Source of the DNA: an uncultured Flavobacterium sp. | Lineage (GTDB): Bacteria; Bacteroidota; Bacteroidia; Flavobacteriales; Flavobacteriaceae | NCBI GenBank assembly: GCA_947632215.1 | Contig: CANROJ010000013.1 | Span: 1 to 49,532, forward strand | Reading direction: 5' to 3' | DNA length: 49,532 bases | Part shown: piece after piece, positions 1 through 8,966 of the stretch | Numbering within the stretch: position 1 is the stretch's first letter | Layout: every line of letters begins with the position of its first letter | Translations under genes and position numbers: made by a program | The notes under the pieces: model-generated | What the model was told of the DNA's origin: nothing | Seen by the model: the letters and a program-made list of their open reading frames with translations, nothing else | Database searches by the model: none

Positions 1-30
1 TAGTAGAGAATTTTAAATTAGTAGTAGAGT

Positions 31-165
31 TTAGCTTAAATAGCTATCAATATTTTTCAGTTGAAAATTAATAACTTCTATTAAAATGCTATCAGGATAT
101 ATTTGAGCTTTGGATACATAAGTTGTAAGAGCAAAACAATAGAAGATTATTAGTTTTAATTTCAT
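31..165 (-). pseudogene. Short secreted-protein ORF, probably a truncated or frameshifted gene
   Basis: A 44-codon ORF starts MKLKLIIFYCFALTTYVSKA, a good signal peptide with likely cleavage before QIYPD, and then stops at 31-33. An exact TATATTTG box lies upstream on the same strand (244-251). After the stop, another frame on the same strand stays open to the window edge and could continue the protein (KLNSTTNLKFST). I infer a one-base indel or premature stop in a formerly longer exported protein, but a genuine short peptide cannot be excluded. Family not recognised; the rest of any gene would lie left of the window. Confidence 0.4.
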
Positions 166-243
166 ATGTGATTTTTTGTTCTTAGTATTTTTCTTGGATC
201 TCAATTAATGTCGTACTGTGATAAAAATATCGCAGTGCTCTAA

Positions 244-251
244 CAAATATA
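244..251 (-). promoter_or_regulatory. Bacteroidota -7 box upstream of the truncated secreted ORF
   Basis: Minus-strand TATATTTG, an exact match to TAnnTTTG. It lies about 79 bases before the ATG at 165. No convincing -33 TTG/TTTG was found at the usual spacing. Confidence 0.35.
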
Positions 252-368
252 GCGAAATATTTATTTTAAAAGTAGGAGCTTTGTTCAAAGTATATAATCT
301 TGATTTAATTACGAAAAGACTTTTAAAGAATCCTACAGCTCTAGATAATAATGATAAGCTTTGCGTCC

Positions 369-410
369 AAAAAAAATACCCCAAAAAGTGTGTTTAACTT
401 TTTGGGGTAT
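369..410 (-). terminator. Intrinsic terminator of lgt
   Basis: A perfect 13-bp stem (376-388 with 398-410) with a 9-base loop is followed on the minus strand by eight T residues. It sits about 40 bases after the lgt stop codon. Confidence 0.85.
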
Positions 411-450
411 CTCATTATAAGGCGCTTTTATAATTCTGAGTATAAAATTA

Positions 451-1377
451 CTAAACTGCTGGTCTTTTCTTAGCACTGATCCACAGGTATAGACCTAGAA
501 TAATGAACGGTATACTTAACCATTGTCCTGTGGAGAACAATCCAAGAGACTCTTCAAAGCCTCCTTGGCTTTCTTTTACATATTCCACTATGAACCTAAC
601 TAACCATAAAAGAACTAAGAATATTCCAAAGATATATCCCAGTTTTTCACGTGCTTTAGTCTTCCAATACAATAGATAAACAATTATAAAGACAATAACA
701 TAACCAATGGATTCATATAATTGAGCTGGATGCTTCGCAACTACCAATTCAAGATAAGGTGCGAACTGCGGATCGCTTGCAATTGCAGCATATGCCTTGT
801 TATGGTCTGCAATCCCGGTTATTTGTTGTGCTTGTCTTATAGATATTTGATCTCTTATAAAACGTATTCCTGTAGCTCCTTGGGTTGGGGTACCAACAAT
901 CTCAGAGTTGAAGAAGTTTCCTATTCTAACAAATGCTCCTCCAATACTCACAGGTATAGTGATACGGTCTAAAATCCATAGAATTGGTTTGTGTATCACT
1001 TTTTTACTATAGTAGTACATCGTTAGAATAATAGCTATTGCTGCACCATGACTGGCTAAGCCGCTAAAACCAACAATTTGAAATTCGGGAGAGAAACGAA
1101 CCGGTGATATGATTTCTACTAAATTGTCCTTATAATAAGCCCAATCGTAGAAGAACACATGTCCAAGTCTGGCACCTATTAAAGTAGCAAGGACAGTGTA
1201 TATAAAAAGTTTATCAAGTTTTTCTACGCTAAGACCTTCTCTGTCGTAGATTTTTTTCATTAAAAACCATCCAAGACCAAATGCTATAACAAACATTAGG
1301 CTATAGTATCTCAATGGAACAGGACCAAGATTAATACCTTCAGAGGGGTTCCATAGGATGGAGAGTGTATGTATCAT
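451..1377 (-). CDS. lgt: Prolipoprotein diacylglyceryl transferase
   Basis: Lgt transfers the diacylglyceryl group of phosphatidylglycerol to the lipobox cysteine of prolipoproteins, the first step of lipoprotein maturation in the inner membrane. The 308-residue protein has about seven membrane segments. It carries the family signature RIGNFFNSEIVG at 151-162 with the invariant arginine, a SHG motif near 109-111, and HPAQLYES near 216-223. A loop of about 40 residues between these motifs (165-210) is longer than in the E. coli enzyme. The gene is last in a minus-strand run behind yidD (72-base gap) and ends at a strong terminator. Several lipoproteins in this window (18643, 22130) would be substrates. 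Confidence 0.96.
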   Translation of the reverse strand: MIHTLSILWNPSEGINLGPVPLRYYSLMFVIAFGLGWFLMKKIYDREGLSVEKLDKLFIYTVLATLIGARLGHVFFYDWAYYKDNLVEIISPVRFSPEFQIVGFSGLASHGAAIAIILTMYYYSKKVIHKPILWILDRITIPVSIGGAFVRIGNFFNSEIVGTPTQGATGIRFIRDQISIRQAQQITGIADHNKAYAAIASDPQFAPYLELVVAKHPAQLYESIGYVIVFIIVYLLYWKTKAREKLGYIFGIFLVLLWLVRFIVEYVKESQGGFEESLGLFSTGQWLSIPFIILGLYLWISAKKRPAV

Positions 1378-1449
1378 AAGTTGTATAATGAGTTAAATGC
1401 TAAAAGTAATAAAATATTTTTAGAAAAGGACACAATTCTATCTTAGCTT

Positions 1450-1674
1450 TTAAGGAACAGGGTCATATCCACTCTTACCCCAAGGGTGGCAACTTGCGAT
1501 GCGTTTTATAGCAAGCCATCCACCTTTGAAAAGGCCGTGTTTTTTTAGCGCTTGTAGGGTGTATGTCGAACAAGTTGGACTATACCTACAAGCAGGGGGG
1601 AAAAAGGGCGATATAGCTACTTGGTAGAATCTAACAAGCACTACAAATGGGAATATTAGTATTTTCTTTAGCAT
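1450..1674 (-). CDS. yidD: Membrane protein insertion efficiency factor YidD
   Basis: YidD is a small amphipathic protein at the inner membrane that helps YidC insert membrane proteins. The 74-residue product shows the family hallmarks: N-terminal amphipathic helix, [10 protein letters not shown], a following KKHG, and a C-terminal [13 protein letters not shown]. The frame is open to an upstream ATG at 1695, but that extension lies inside the terminator hairpin of cysS (1694-1721). The internal ATG at 1674, giving [11 protein letters not shown], matches the usual family start. In many bacteria yidD sits with rnpA and yidC; here it is between cysS and lgt, a common flavobacterial placement as far as I know. 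Confidence 0.93.
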   Translation of the reverse strand: MLKKILIFPFVVLVRFYQVAISPFFPPACRYSPTCSTYTLQALKKHGLFKGGWLAIKRIASCHPWGKSGYDPVP

Positions 1675-1693
1675 AGAGATCAAGTAATAGAAC

Positions 1694-1721
1694 AAAAGCT
1701 ATAAGTTACCTTATAGCTTTT
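1694..1721 (-). terminator. Terminator-like hairpin after cysS
   Basis: A perfect 12-bp stem (1694-1705 with 1710-1721) with a 4-base loop lies a few bases after the cysS stop and just before yidD. The T-run is inside the stem and short beyond it, so termination may be partial and allow read-through into yidD-lgt. Confidence 0.6.
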
Positions 1722-1728
1722 GATTATT

Positions 1729-3207
1729 TTAAATAGAAAACGTAGTGCCTTCTTTACCGTCTTTTAATGTGATGCCTAATTTTGCAAGTTCATCTCGGAT
1801 TTGATCACTCATAGCAAAGTCTTTATTGGCTCTTGCTAGGTTTCTCATTTGAATTAACATATTTACTGTTCCTTCTAACTTATCGTTATCCGCTTGTTGA
1901 TCAACAGGATCTTGAAGTCCTAAAACATCAAAGATAAAATCATGCATTGTAGTGCTTAATAGTGTTAAATCACTAGCAGTAATAGTTTCTTTGGATTCTT
2001 TGGTAAGGTTAATAATTCTTACTGCTTCGAATAATTGAGCAATTAAAATAGGACTATTAAAGTCATCATTCATCGCAGAATAACAATTTTGTCTCCAAGA
2101 AGAAATATCTACACTACTTGTATTTGAAGTCGGTAAATCATTAATTGCTTTTAGAGCTTCCATTAAGCGATAAAAACCTTTTTCTGCAGCTAATATAGCC
2201 TCGTCAGAGAAATCAAGTATGCTTCTGTAATGCGCTTGTAGAATAAAAAATCTTGCCACACTTGGTGCAAATGCTTTACTTAAGATACTATTCTCTCCAG
2301 AGAATAATTCTTCAGGTAGGATGTTGTTACCAGTACTCTTAGCCATCTTCTTACCGTTTAAAGTAAGCATATTGGCATGCATCCAATAATTTACTGGTGT
2401 ATTGCCTGAACAAGCTTGGTTTTGGGCAATTTCACATTCATGATGCGGGAACTTTAAATCCATTCCACCTCCATGAATATCGAAATGATTACCCAAATAT
2501 TTAGTGCTCATAGCAGTACACTCTAGATGCCATCCTGGAAAACCATCTCCCCAAGGTGAAGGCCATCTCATAATGTGTTGGGCTTCGGCATTTTTCCAAA
2601 GTGCAAAGTCAAGTGGATTGCGCTTGTCCGATTGCCCATCTAAATCTCTAGTATTTGAAATTAGATCCTCAATCTTGCGTCCACTTAAGACTCCGTAGTG
2701 ATGGTCATTATTGTATTTAAGTACATCAAAGTAAACTGATCCATTTACCTCATAAGCATATCCTTTTTGGATAATTTCTTGTATTACTTGAATTTGTTCA
2801 ATTATATGTCCAGTTGCTGTAGGCTCAATACTTGGAGTAAGATTGTTGAATTGATCTAAAATGTGATGGAAATTGATCGTGTACTTTTGTACTATTTCCA
2901 TTGGTTCAATTTGCTCAATTCTTGCTCTTTTGGCAATTTTATCCTCTCCTTGATCAGCGTCATCTACCATATGACCTACATCGGTAATATTTCGCACATA
3001 ACGCACTTGGTATCCCAAGTGTTTTAAGTAGCGATATACCAAGTCAAATGAGATAAAAGTTCTACAGTTTCCTAAATGTACAAAATTGTATACAGTAGGT
3101 CCACACACATACATACCAACTTTACCAGGTAAGATAGGGGTGAATACTTCTTTGGTTGAAGTAAGAGAGTTATAAACTTTTAATTGTTGTTCTTGATATA
3201 ATGCCAT
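1729..3207 (-). CDS. cysS: Cysteinyl-tRNA synthetase
   Basis: Class I aminoacyl-tRNA synthetase that charges tRNA-Cys. The 492-residue protein is of normal length. Visible motifs are the HIGH-type signature as HLGN at 44-47, the KMSKS loop as KKMAKS at 286-291, and zinc ligands equivalent to E. coli C28/C209/H234/E238 at C35, C230, H255 and E259. A DALR-like C-terminal part with [18 protein letters not shown] follows. It starts 22 bases after folE on the same strand, so the two are probably co-transcribed from the promoter before folE. Confidence 0.97.
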   Translation of the reverse strand: MALYQEQQLKVYNSLTSTKEVFTPILPGKVGMYVCGPTVYNFVHLGNCRTFISFDLVYRYLKHLGYQVRYVRNITDVGHMVDDADQGEDKIAKRARIEQIEPMEIVQKYTINFHHILDQFNNLTPSIEPTATGHIIEQIQVIQEIIQKGYAYEVNGSVYFDVLKYNNDHHYGVLSGRKIEDLISNTRDLDGQSDKRNPLDFALWKNAEAQHIMRWPSPWGDGFPGWHLECTAMSTKYLGNHFDIHGGGMDLKFPHHECEIAQNQACSGNTPVNYWMHANMLTLNGKKMAKSTGNNILPEELFSGENSILSKAFAPSVARFFILQAHYRSILDFSDEAILAAEKGFYRLMEALKAINDLPTSNTSSVDISSWRQNCYSAMNDDFNSPILIAQLFEAVRIINLTKESKETITASDLTLLSTTMHDFIFDVLGLQDPVDQQADNDKLEGTVNMLIQMRNLARANKDFAMSDQIRDELAKLGITLKDGKEGTTFSI

Positions 3208-3229
3208 AGGTATAATTATCTAATTAAAA

Positions 3230-3901
3230 TTAGAATTTTGTTTCTAATTTGATATAATCTAAAAATTCTTTACGAATATTCTCATCTTGGAATTTTCCTC
3301 CAAATTCAGCTGTAACAGTGCTGCTTTCAATATCACGGATACCACGTGAATTAACACATAAGTGTTTAGCATCAATAATACAAGCTACATCTTGTGTGTT
3401 TAAAACGCGTTTTAACTCATTTACAATTTGAATAGTAAGTCTCTCTTGTACTTGTGGACGCTTAGAATAATAATCTACAATTCGGTTCATTTTAGATAAA
3501 CCTACTACTGTTCCATTAGAAATATAAGCAACGTGTGCACGTCCTACAATCGGAAGTAAGTGATGTTCACAAGTAGAATAAACAACAATGTTTTTTTCCA
3601 CAAGCATTTCACTGTATTTATACTTATTGTCAAATGTTGATGAACTTGGTTTTTTGGCAGGATTTAATCCCCCAAACATTTCTTTAACAAACATTTTTGC
3701 TACACGGTTAGGAGTGCCTTTTAAGCTGTCATCCGTTAGGTCTAGACCAAGAGTGTTCAAGATACTCTCAACGTCTTTTTTAATTAATTCGATTTTCTCC
3801 TCGTCTGTGCGATCAAATGCATCACCTCTTAATGGGGTTGCATCACTTGATGCTATATGGTTATCACCCATTTCGTCGTGAAACTTTTCGTTGATATTCA
3901 T
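3230..3901 (-). CDS. folE: GTP cyclohydrolase I
   Basis: FolE converts GTP to 7,8-dihydroneopterin triphosphate, the first step of tetrahydrofolate and pterin synthesis. The 223-residue protein has the zinc triad C111/H114 (in STCEHHLLP) and C182 (in LCVNSRGIRD). The pterin-binding core is intact. The first 30 residues are a poorly conserved leader, common in this family. It leads the folE-cysS unit. An exact -7 box at 3938-3945 would start the message about 30 bases before the ATG. Confidence 0.96.
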   Translation of the reverse strand: MNINEKFHDEMGDNHIASSDATPLRGDAFDRTDEEKIELIKKDVESILNTLGLDLTDDSLKGTPNRVAKMFVKEMFGGLNPAKKPSSSTFDNKYKYSEMLVEKNIVVYSTCEHHLLPIVGRAHVAYISNGTVVGLSKMNRIVDYYSKRPQVQERLTIQIVNELKRVLNTQDVACIIDAKHLCVNSRGIRDIESSTVTAEFGGKFQDENIRKEFLDYIKLETKF

Positions 3902-3937
3902 TATGCTTATTTTTAATTCAGATTGTTTTATAAGCTA

Positions 3938-3945
3938 CAAATATA
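3938..3945 (-). promoter_or_regulatory. -7 promoter box for folE-cysS
   Basis: Minus-strand TATATTTG exactly matches TAnnTTTG and lies 37 bases before the folE ATG. The -33 element is not clear. Confidence 0.55.
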
Positions 3946-4243
3946 AATAATAATTACACATAATGTAGTCTTGTAATTTTATAAATAACTAAAGGTGTGT
4001 GATTTTTCACATAACTATGTTGCTGTCATTTAATTAGGGTGTTTTTTAAAGTGATTGTAGATAAGAAAACACCTCTCATAGAAAAGATTTACAGCATAAT
4101 TGGATTGCCTATTAGAGCCTTGTCTTAGAGTAGCTTTAGAATTTAATCAACCCTATTTTAAAACATTTTAAAATAGGGTTGATTCTGATGGTCTTAAATT
4201 ATTGGTTTGTATAGCTTTGGACAATAGATCAATAAGTTGAGTT
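3946..4243. other. Non-coding stretch with one long inverted repeat
   Basis: No convincing gene is seen. The only structure is the perfect 19-bp inverted repeat at 4145-4184. After the stop of the HigA-like ORF, another minus-strand frame stays open for about 26 codons (NKTQLIDLL and onward), which could be chance or a remnant. Confidence 0.5.
4145..4184 (-). terminator. 19-bp perfect hairpin downstream of the HigA-like ORF
   Basis: Positions 4145-4163 pair exactly with 4166-4184 around a 2-base centre. There is no strong T-run on either strand, so it may be a terminator of the HigA-like gene, an mRNA-end stabiliser, or a protein-binding palindrome. Confidence 0.45.
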
Positions 4244-4468
4244 TTATTGCTTTTCACTGTCCTTATCACTTAAAAATTCGTTGAATATTTTTATACTATC
4301 AATTGGATCTGGCATTCCCATTGGTGCATTTTCTCTTTCATAATGTTCAACTAAAATATGGAGCACTTCTAATTCATCTTGTTGAACAGAATTTAAGGTA
4401 GATTCCTCTAATAATTGGATTTGAACCAGGGCCATTTGATAATCTTTTTGATTTCTAATTGGTTTCAT
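4244..4468 (-). CDS. HigA-type antitoxin N-terminal domain protein lacking the HTH
   Basis: The 74-residue product begins MKPIRNQKDYQMAL and continues with LELL-type helices, DELEVLHILVEHYE and MPDPIDSIK. This layout matches the N-terminal half of HigA-like antitoxins of COG5499 (typically about 110-140 residues), in which DPI-x-AIK is directly followed by a helix-turn-helix. Here the protein ends with NEFLSDKDSEKQ instead of the HTH, and no toxin gene lies beside it. It is a solo N-terminal domain: either a decayed antitoxin or a repurposed small protein. The match is by pattern memory, not alignment. Confidence 0.6.
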   Translation of the reverse strand: MKPIRNQKDYQMALVQIQLLEESTLNSVQQDELEVLHILVEHYERENAPMGMPDPIDSIKIFNEFLSDKDSEKQ

Positions 4469-4722
4469 ATAGTTTATTTAAATTAATAGTTTTTTAGGTA
4501 TTATTTAAAAGTACATTAAATAGATGAAAAGGCCTAATTGGTTAGTGAAAAAATTAGCTATTGACCTATTTTTGAAGTGTAAAACTAAGGCTGTTTTTTA
4601 TGAAAAAGCCCTTAGAATCTTTACCCCATAGAGCCTTAGATTACAAAATACTAAAGACAATGGATAATGTAGTAAAAATGTATTAGATTTACCAGTGATT
4701 ATTAATTTTTAAATTATAAAAA

Positions 4723-5274
4723 ATGAAAAAAAACTTACTATGTTTTACTCTATTATTAGCATCAGCAATAGCCAGTGCTCAAGATGGAGCTAAAGAGTTT
4801 ATGCAAGAGTTACACAAACATTGCCATAAAGCTTACCAGGGTAAGGTGGTTAGTAGCCCAGTACCAAGTGATTTTAAAGACAAGGAGTTAATTATGTATG
4901 TGAGTTCTTGTGAACCAAATCAAATAAAAGTACCTTTTTTTGTTGGAGATGATTTGTCCCGCACATGGGTTTTCACAATAAAAGAAGATGGTAAACTTGA
5001 ATTAAAACACGATCACCGTTTAAGTGATGGTACCCCAGATGATGTTACAATGTACGGAGGGACCACTAGTCATAGTGGAAGCAAAGAAATACAGTTTTTT
5101 CCAGCAGATGAGCATACAAACCAAATGATACCAGGGGCAGGAGCGAATCTATGGTGGGTTACTTTAGATGGGAACACGTTTTCTTATAATTTAAAACGAG
5201 TTACTTCACAAGGAGTCTTTAATGTGGTTTTTGATTTATCTAAACCTATTGAAACCGATAAAAGAGCATGGTAA
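4723..5274 (+). CDS. Exported protein of unknown function
   Basis: The 183-residue product has a clear signal peptide (MKKNLLCFTLLLASAIASAQ, cleavage after ASA) and no membrane segment after it, so it is periplasmic or secreted. The mature part contains HKHCHKAYQGKVV near residues 31-43, a second cysteine in SSCEPNQIK, and a histidine-bearing stretch near TTSHSGSKE. Cys and His pairs could bind a ligand or metal, but this is inference. The family seems to recur in flavobacteria as an uncharacterised secreted protein; I do not know its role. Monocistronic, ending in a strong terminator shared with the convergent gene. Confidence 0.75.
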   Translation: MKKNLLCFTLLLASAIASAQDGAKEFMQELHKHCHKAYQGKVVSSPVPSDFKDKELIMYVSSCEPNQIKVPFFVGDDLSRTWVFTIKEDGKLELKHDHRLSDGTPDDVTMYGGTTSHSGSKEIQFFPADEHTNQMIPGAGANLWWVTLDGNTFSYNLKRVTSQGVFNVVFDLSKPIETDKRAW

Positions 5275-5280
5275 AAAAAG

Positions 5281-5310
5281 AATCCCGATTGTATTAAAAT
5301 CGGGATTTTT
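5281..5310. terminator. Bidirectional terminator between convergent genes
   Basis: A 9-bp GC-rich stem (5281-5289 with 5299-5307) is flanked by an A-run on the left and a T-run on the right. It can serve both the exported-protein gene at 4723 and the minus-strand gene at 5316. Confidence 0.85.
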
Positions 5311-5315
5311 TTATA

Positions 5316-5897
5316 TTAACTCGCTGTCTTAGGTTTGTTCTTGTTTAATTCATCTTGTAGTTGTCTTCGGACTTTTTGTTCTCTTTCTAGAGACATTCTA
5401 CGAAGTTCTTCTAGTTCATTTTCTGTTTCTTCTAATTTATTTAAAGCGTCTTTTGTGTGAGAATGACTCTTTTTAAAACGTAAAAACAACACCACTAAAC
5501 TAGAGAATAGTATAGCTATAATAATTCCAATAAGATTTAAAAAAGTTCCTTTATTTGTAGCAATACCCAACACCTCTAAATTATTTTCTCTATTTAGGGC
5601 TTCTTGTAATTCAGTTTCTACTTTTTGTAAATCGGTACTTAATTGTTCTACGCTAGCTTTTTGCTTTAAAACTTCTGTATTATTTTGGTCAATTTCATTT
5701 TTCAATTCTGCAATGGAACTAGCTACATTTCTCTGTAATAATTCTAACTTATCTTTTTTTACTACTTTATAAGTTTGATAATTATTAGATTCTTTTATTA
5801 AATTGCTAAACTGATCATTAATCGAATTACTAGATTGAGCAAAGCAAATTGTGGAAAGGGAGAATAAGTAGGCCGTTAGAATTAATTGTCTTTTCAT
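5316..5897 (-). CDS. Signal-peptide, coiled-coil, single-span membrane protein of unknown function
   Basis: The 193-residue product has an N-terminal signal peptide ending TICFAQ, then a heptad-rich helical region (about 45-105, rich in E, Q, L and N), one strong membrane segment (about 120-141, NLIGIIIAILFSSLVVLFL), and a second charged coiled coil with EELRRMSLEREQKVRRQL. The layout predicts a periplasmic coiled coil linked to a cytoplasmic one. Related flavobacterial proteins are, to my memory, sometimes labelled as a tRNA methyltransferase; nothing here supports that, since no knotted SPOUT fold or SAM motif is visible. A structural or envelope-spanning role is the modest inference. Confidence 0.75.
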   Translation of the reverse strand: MKRQLILTAYLFSLSTICFAQSSNSINDQFSNLIKESNNYQTYKVVKKDKLELLQRNVASSIAELKNEIDQNNTEVLKQKASVEQLSTDLQKVETELQEALNRENNLEVLGIATNKGTFLNLIGIIIAILFSSLVVLFLRFKKSHSHTKDALNKLEETENELEELRRMSLEREQKVRRQLQDELNKNKPKTAS

Positions 5898-6346
5898 TAA
5901 TTATTAATTTTGCATTTCATAGTTATAGGTCTAATATAAGACTATAATGAAATAGTATACTAATTTTTTTAAAGAAAACTTTCTTTAAGTAGATATTTTC
6001 ACTTTTAAATGCTCTAATCTATACAGAATATTTGATTAAATGACAAAATCACTGTATCAAAATAAAAACAAACAATGTCAATTGTTTAATAGCAATGTTT
6101 TTTTTATATCTCTAGTAGACTAATGGCCTTAGCCCAATAAGAATAACTTATAGTTAATTGGCCTTGAAATTAAAGAGGAAATATATTCTTGTAAGACGAA
6201 GTTTTCCGCGTGTTTTATAGCAATTGCTGTGCCATAGATTTACAAGCTCAGTAACAGGGGTAAAGATCTTTATATTAACTTAAAGTGTGGGGAAATTCCC
6301 CGAACACTCTATAATAGTTGTAGAAAAGACCAATACAAACAATCGT
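5898..6346. other. 449-base gap without a recognised gene
   Basis: Both strands are interrupted by stops and no promoter box with a convincing downstream ORF was found. A GGGGAAATTCCCC near-palindrome occurs near 6290-6301, just after the EamA gene on the minus strand; without a T-run it is at best a weak terminator. Confidence 0.5.
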
Positions 6347-7192
6347 TTAATTCTTAGTACTAAAGATTGTTGTTCCCATACTGGCAATAATTACGCATAA
6401 AACAGATATCCATTGGGTCAAGGTGAGTTGTTCATTTAAGAACAATAATCCTGAGAAGGCTGCAAAAGCTGGCTGAAGACTCGTTAAAATACTAAAGGTT
6501 TTTGCAGGTAGTTTTCTAAGGGCAACTAAATCTAATGAAAAGGGTAAAGCACTCGATAATACGGCAACTGCAAAGCCCAGTAGTAATGTGTTAGTGGTTA
6601 AGTTGTTTAATTCCCCTGTGTAAATTGCCACCGGTAATACTATCAAGGTAGCGATTACCATTCCTACGGCAAGGGCGTTTTTTGTGTCCATTTCTCTAGA
6701 CACTTTACTTCCCATAATGATATAACAAGCCCAAAAGATACCAGCCAATAGAGCTAAACCTATTCCTATGATATCAACATTGTTAGAGTTCCAAGGAACA
6801 ATTAAAAGTATGCCTGTACATGCAAAAAGGGCCCATAGGATATCTAAGGGCTTTTTAGAGAAGTATAAGGCTAAAAACAAAGGACCTGCAAATTCAATAG
6901 TTACTCCTAGTCCAAGGGGAATACGTTGAATCGCCATGTAGAAAATAAGGTTCATCAAGGCAATAGAACCTCCATAAAAAAGACAGTATTTCCATTCTTT
7001 CTTAGTGAATTTTGATATCTTTGGACGAATTATAATGTTTAATAAAATAGCTGATAAACCGATTCGCAATGTAGTGGTTCCTGTGGCTCCTAAAACGGGA
7101 AATAGTTTCTTTGCTACCGATGCTCCACCTTGCACACACATCATAGCTCCTAGGGCAGAACCAATAGCGGTAGTATTACTTTGTTTTTTCAT
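6347..7192 (-). CDS. EamA/DMT-family transporter
   Basis: A 281-residue, roughly ten-span inner-membrane protein with two tandem EamA-type repeats, the architecture of the drug/metabolite exporter family (RhtA/YdcZ-like). The first repeat carries GATGTTTLRIGLSAILL and the second GIFWACYIIMGSKVS and LTSLQPAFAAFSGLLFLNEQ, the latter a typical EamA end motif. Length is close to the family norm. The sequence resembles the RhtA threonine/homoserine exporter branch, but substrate cannot be called. It is transcribed alone and diverges from the SulP gene. Confidence 0.88.
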   Translation of the reverse strand: MKKQSNTTAIGSALGAMMCVQGGASVAKKLFPVLGATGTTTLRIGLSAILLNIIIRPKISKFTKKEWKYCLFYGGSIALMNLIFYMAIQRIPLGLGVTIEFAGPLFLALYFSKKPLDILWALFACTGILLIVPWNSNNVDIIGIGLALLAGIFWACYIIMGSKVSREMDTKNALAVGMVIATLIVLPVAIYTGELNNLTTNTLLLGFAVAVLSSALPFSLDLVALRKLPAKTFSILTSLQPAFAAFSGLLFLNEQLTLTQWISVLCVIIASMGTTIFSTKN

Positions 7193-7433
7193 TTTAATGG
7201 TTACTGGTTAGTTGTAAATAAGTCAAGGGCTAAGTATTTGATTAAAAGCGAATTAGTTTTTTGTTATTAGCCAAACAATTATTAGGGTGTAGTTTAGCTT
7301 TTCTTAAGAGGTAAAACTACATAAAAAATGCATACTAATATGCTATTGATACCAAAGGATTAGTAGATTCCTTGTCAAGGTGTTGATCCCATAGGTATGT
7401 TGTCATTTTAACAAGAGAATATTTGAGTAAAAT

Positions 7434-8966
7434 ATGGAAGTAAAATTATTTGGTTTGCCCAAAATGAGTTTTAAAGAATATAAAAATGAGACTTTAGCTG
7501 GATTAACCAGTGCCATGACTATGATTCCGGAGTCTCTTTCTTTTGCAATTATTGCTGGATTAGCACCTATTATGGGCTTGTATGCAGCTTTTATAATGGG
7601 AATTGTAACAGCATTTTTAGGAGGAAGACCCGGTATGATTGCTGGAGGAGCTGGAGCGACCATTATTGTAATGATACACTTGATTTTAGATTACGGGGTA
7701 GAGTACTTACTGGCTGCTGTTTTACTAGCGGGTGTAATTCAATTTTTAGTTGGTGTTTTTAAACTAGGAAAATTTATACGCTTAGTGCCTTCTCCGGTGA
7801 TGTATGGGTTTTTAAATGGCTTGGCAGTGGTTATATTTATATCTCAACTAAAGCAATTTGGAATTATTGGACCAGATGGTAGTTTTTCTTTACTTGAAAG
7901 TCTTCCCTTATATACTATGATAGCTTTAAGTGTGTTAACTATACTTGTTGTGGTACTCTTACCTTATCTAACTAAGGCTATCCCTAGTTCTTTGGTAGCT
8001 ATTTTGGTGGTTAGTTTTGCGGTTTTTATTTTTGCAATTGACACCAAAAAAGTGGTCGATATAGCACCTTTACAACAACACTTACCAAGTTTTCATATTC
8101 CTGCTGTACCCCTAGAATGGTCGACTTTGTGGATTATTTTGCCTTACGGACTTATTATGGCAAGTGTTGGACTCTTAGAATCTTTATTGACCTTGCAAAT
8201 GGTGGATGAGATTACCTATACTAAAGGTAATGCTAACAAGGAAGCTAAAGCCCAAGGGTATGCAAATATGTTATGTGGGGTCTTTGGAGCTATGGGAGGT
8301 TGTGCGATGGTGGCTCAAACTATGGTGAATTTAAATAGCGGAGGAAGAACACGTCTTTCGGCAATAATTAGCGCTCTAACTATTTTGATGATACTCTTGT
8401 TTTTAGGTCCTGTAATTGGGCAGATTCCATTAGCGGCTTTAGTAGGAGTGATGATCGTAGTGGCTGCAACTACTTTTAAGTGGTCCAGCTTTAAGCTAGT
8501 CTTTAAGATGCCTAGAGTAGATGTTTTTACAGGTGTTTTGGTGGCCTTAATTACTATTTTCTTACATAACTTAGCCTTGGCTGTGTTGGTGGGTATATTA
8601 ATTAGTGCTTTAGTTTTTGCCTGGAAAAGTGCCCAGAACATTACAATGAGTAAAAAGAATATCGATTCTAATGTTGTTTTATATCGTCCTAAAGGACCTA
8701 TTTTCTTTGGTTCTATCGATACTTTTTTAGCACAATTTGATCCAAAGAATGATCCAGCCCAAGTAATAGTTGATTTTAGAGAAGCCAAAGTATGTGATAT
8801 GAGTGCCATTGAAGCTTTAGACAAACTTACCGAGTTGTATCAAAGAGAAAATAAGAAAATTGTTTTAGAACACTTAAGTGGTGATTGCTATCTAATTCTA
8901 AACAATGCCAAAGATGTGGTGAAGGTCAATATAAAAACAGACCCCACTTACAAAGTTATGCCGTAA
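7434..8966 (+). CDS. SulP-family anion transporter with STAS domain
   Basis: A 510-residue inner-membrane protein of the SLC26/SulP family. The membrane core begins with MTMIPESLSFAIIAGLAP, the TM1 signature, and extends to about residue 400. A C-terminal STAS domain follows (about 410-505) with VIVDFREAKVCDMSAIEAL, which includes the DxS motif also found in anti-sigma antagonists. Substrates in this family include sulfate and bicarbonate; the sequence alone does not decide. A box AATATTTG (7418-7425) with TTG at 7400-7402 would start the message very close to the annotated ATG, so the methionine at 7464 (MSFKEYKNETLAG) is a possible alternative start. Confidence 0.92.
   Translation: MEVKLFGLPKMSFKEYKNETLAGLTSAMTMIPESLSFAIIAGLAPIMGLYAAFIMGIVTAFLGGRPGMIAGGAGATIIVMIHLILDYGVEYLLAAVLLAGVIQFLVGVFKLGKFIRLVPSPVMYGFLNGLAVVIFISQLKQFGIIGPDGSFSLLESLPLYTMIALSVLTILVVVLLPYLTKAIPSSLVAILVVSFAVFIFAIDTKKVVDIAPLQQHLPSFHIPAVPLEWSTLWIILPYGLIMASVGLLESLLTLQMVDEITYTKGNANKEAKAQGYANMLCGVFGAMGGCAMVAQTMVNLNSGGRTRLSAIISALTILMILLFLGPVIGQIPLAALVGVMIVVAATTFKWSSFKLVFKMPRVDVFTGVLVALITIFLHNLALAVLVGILISALVFAWKSAQNITMSKKNIDSNVVLYRPKGPIFFGSIDTFLAQFDPKNDPAQVIVDFREAKVCDMSAIEALDKLTELYQRENKKIVLEHLSGDCYLILNNAKDVVKVNIKTDPTYKVMP

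Noticed and set aside
4190..4244. HTH remnant of the HigA-like gene in the next frame
   Set aside because: The open frame gives NKTQLIDLLSKAIQ and onward, which lacks the HTH core residues; too short to support.
8315..8824. 169-codon minus-strand frame inside the SulP gene
   Set aside because: Complement of a well-supported membrane-transporter coding sequence; hydrophobic composition is the mirror of the real gene.
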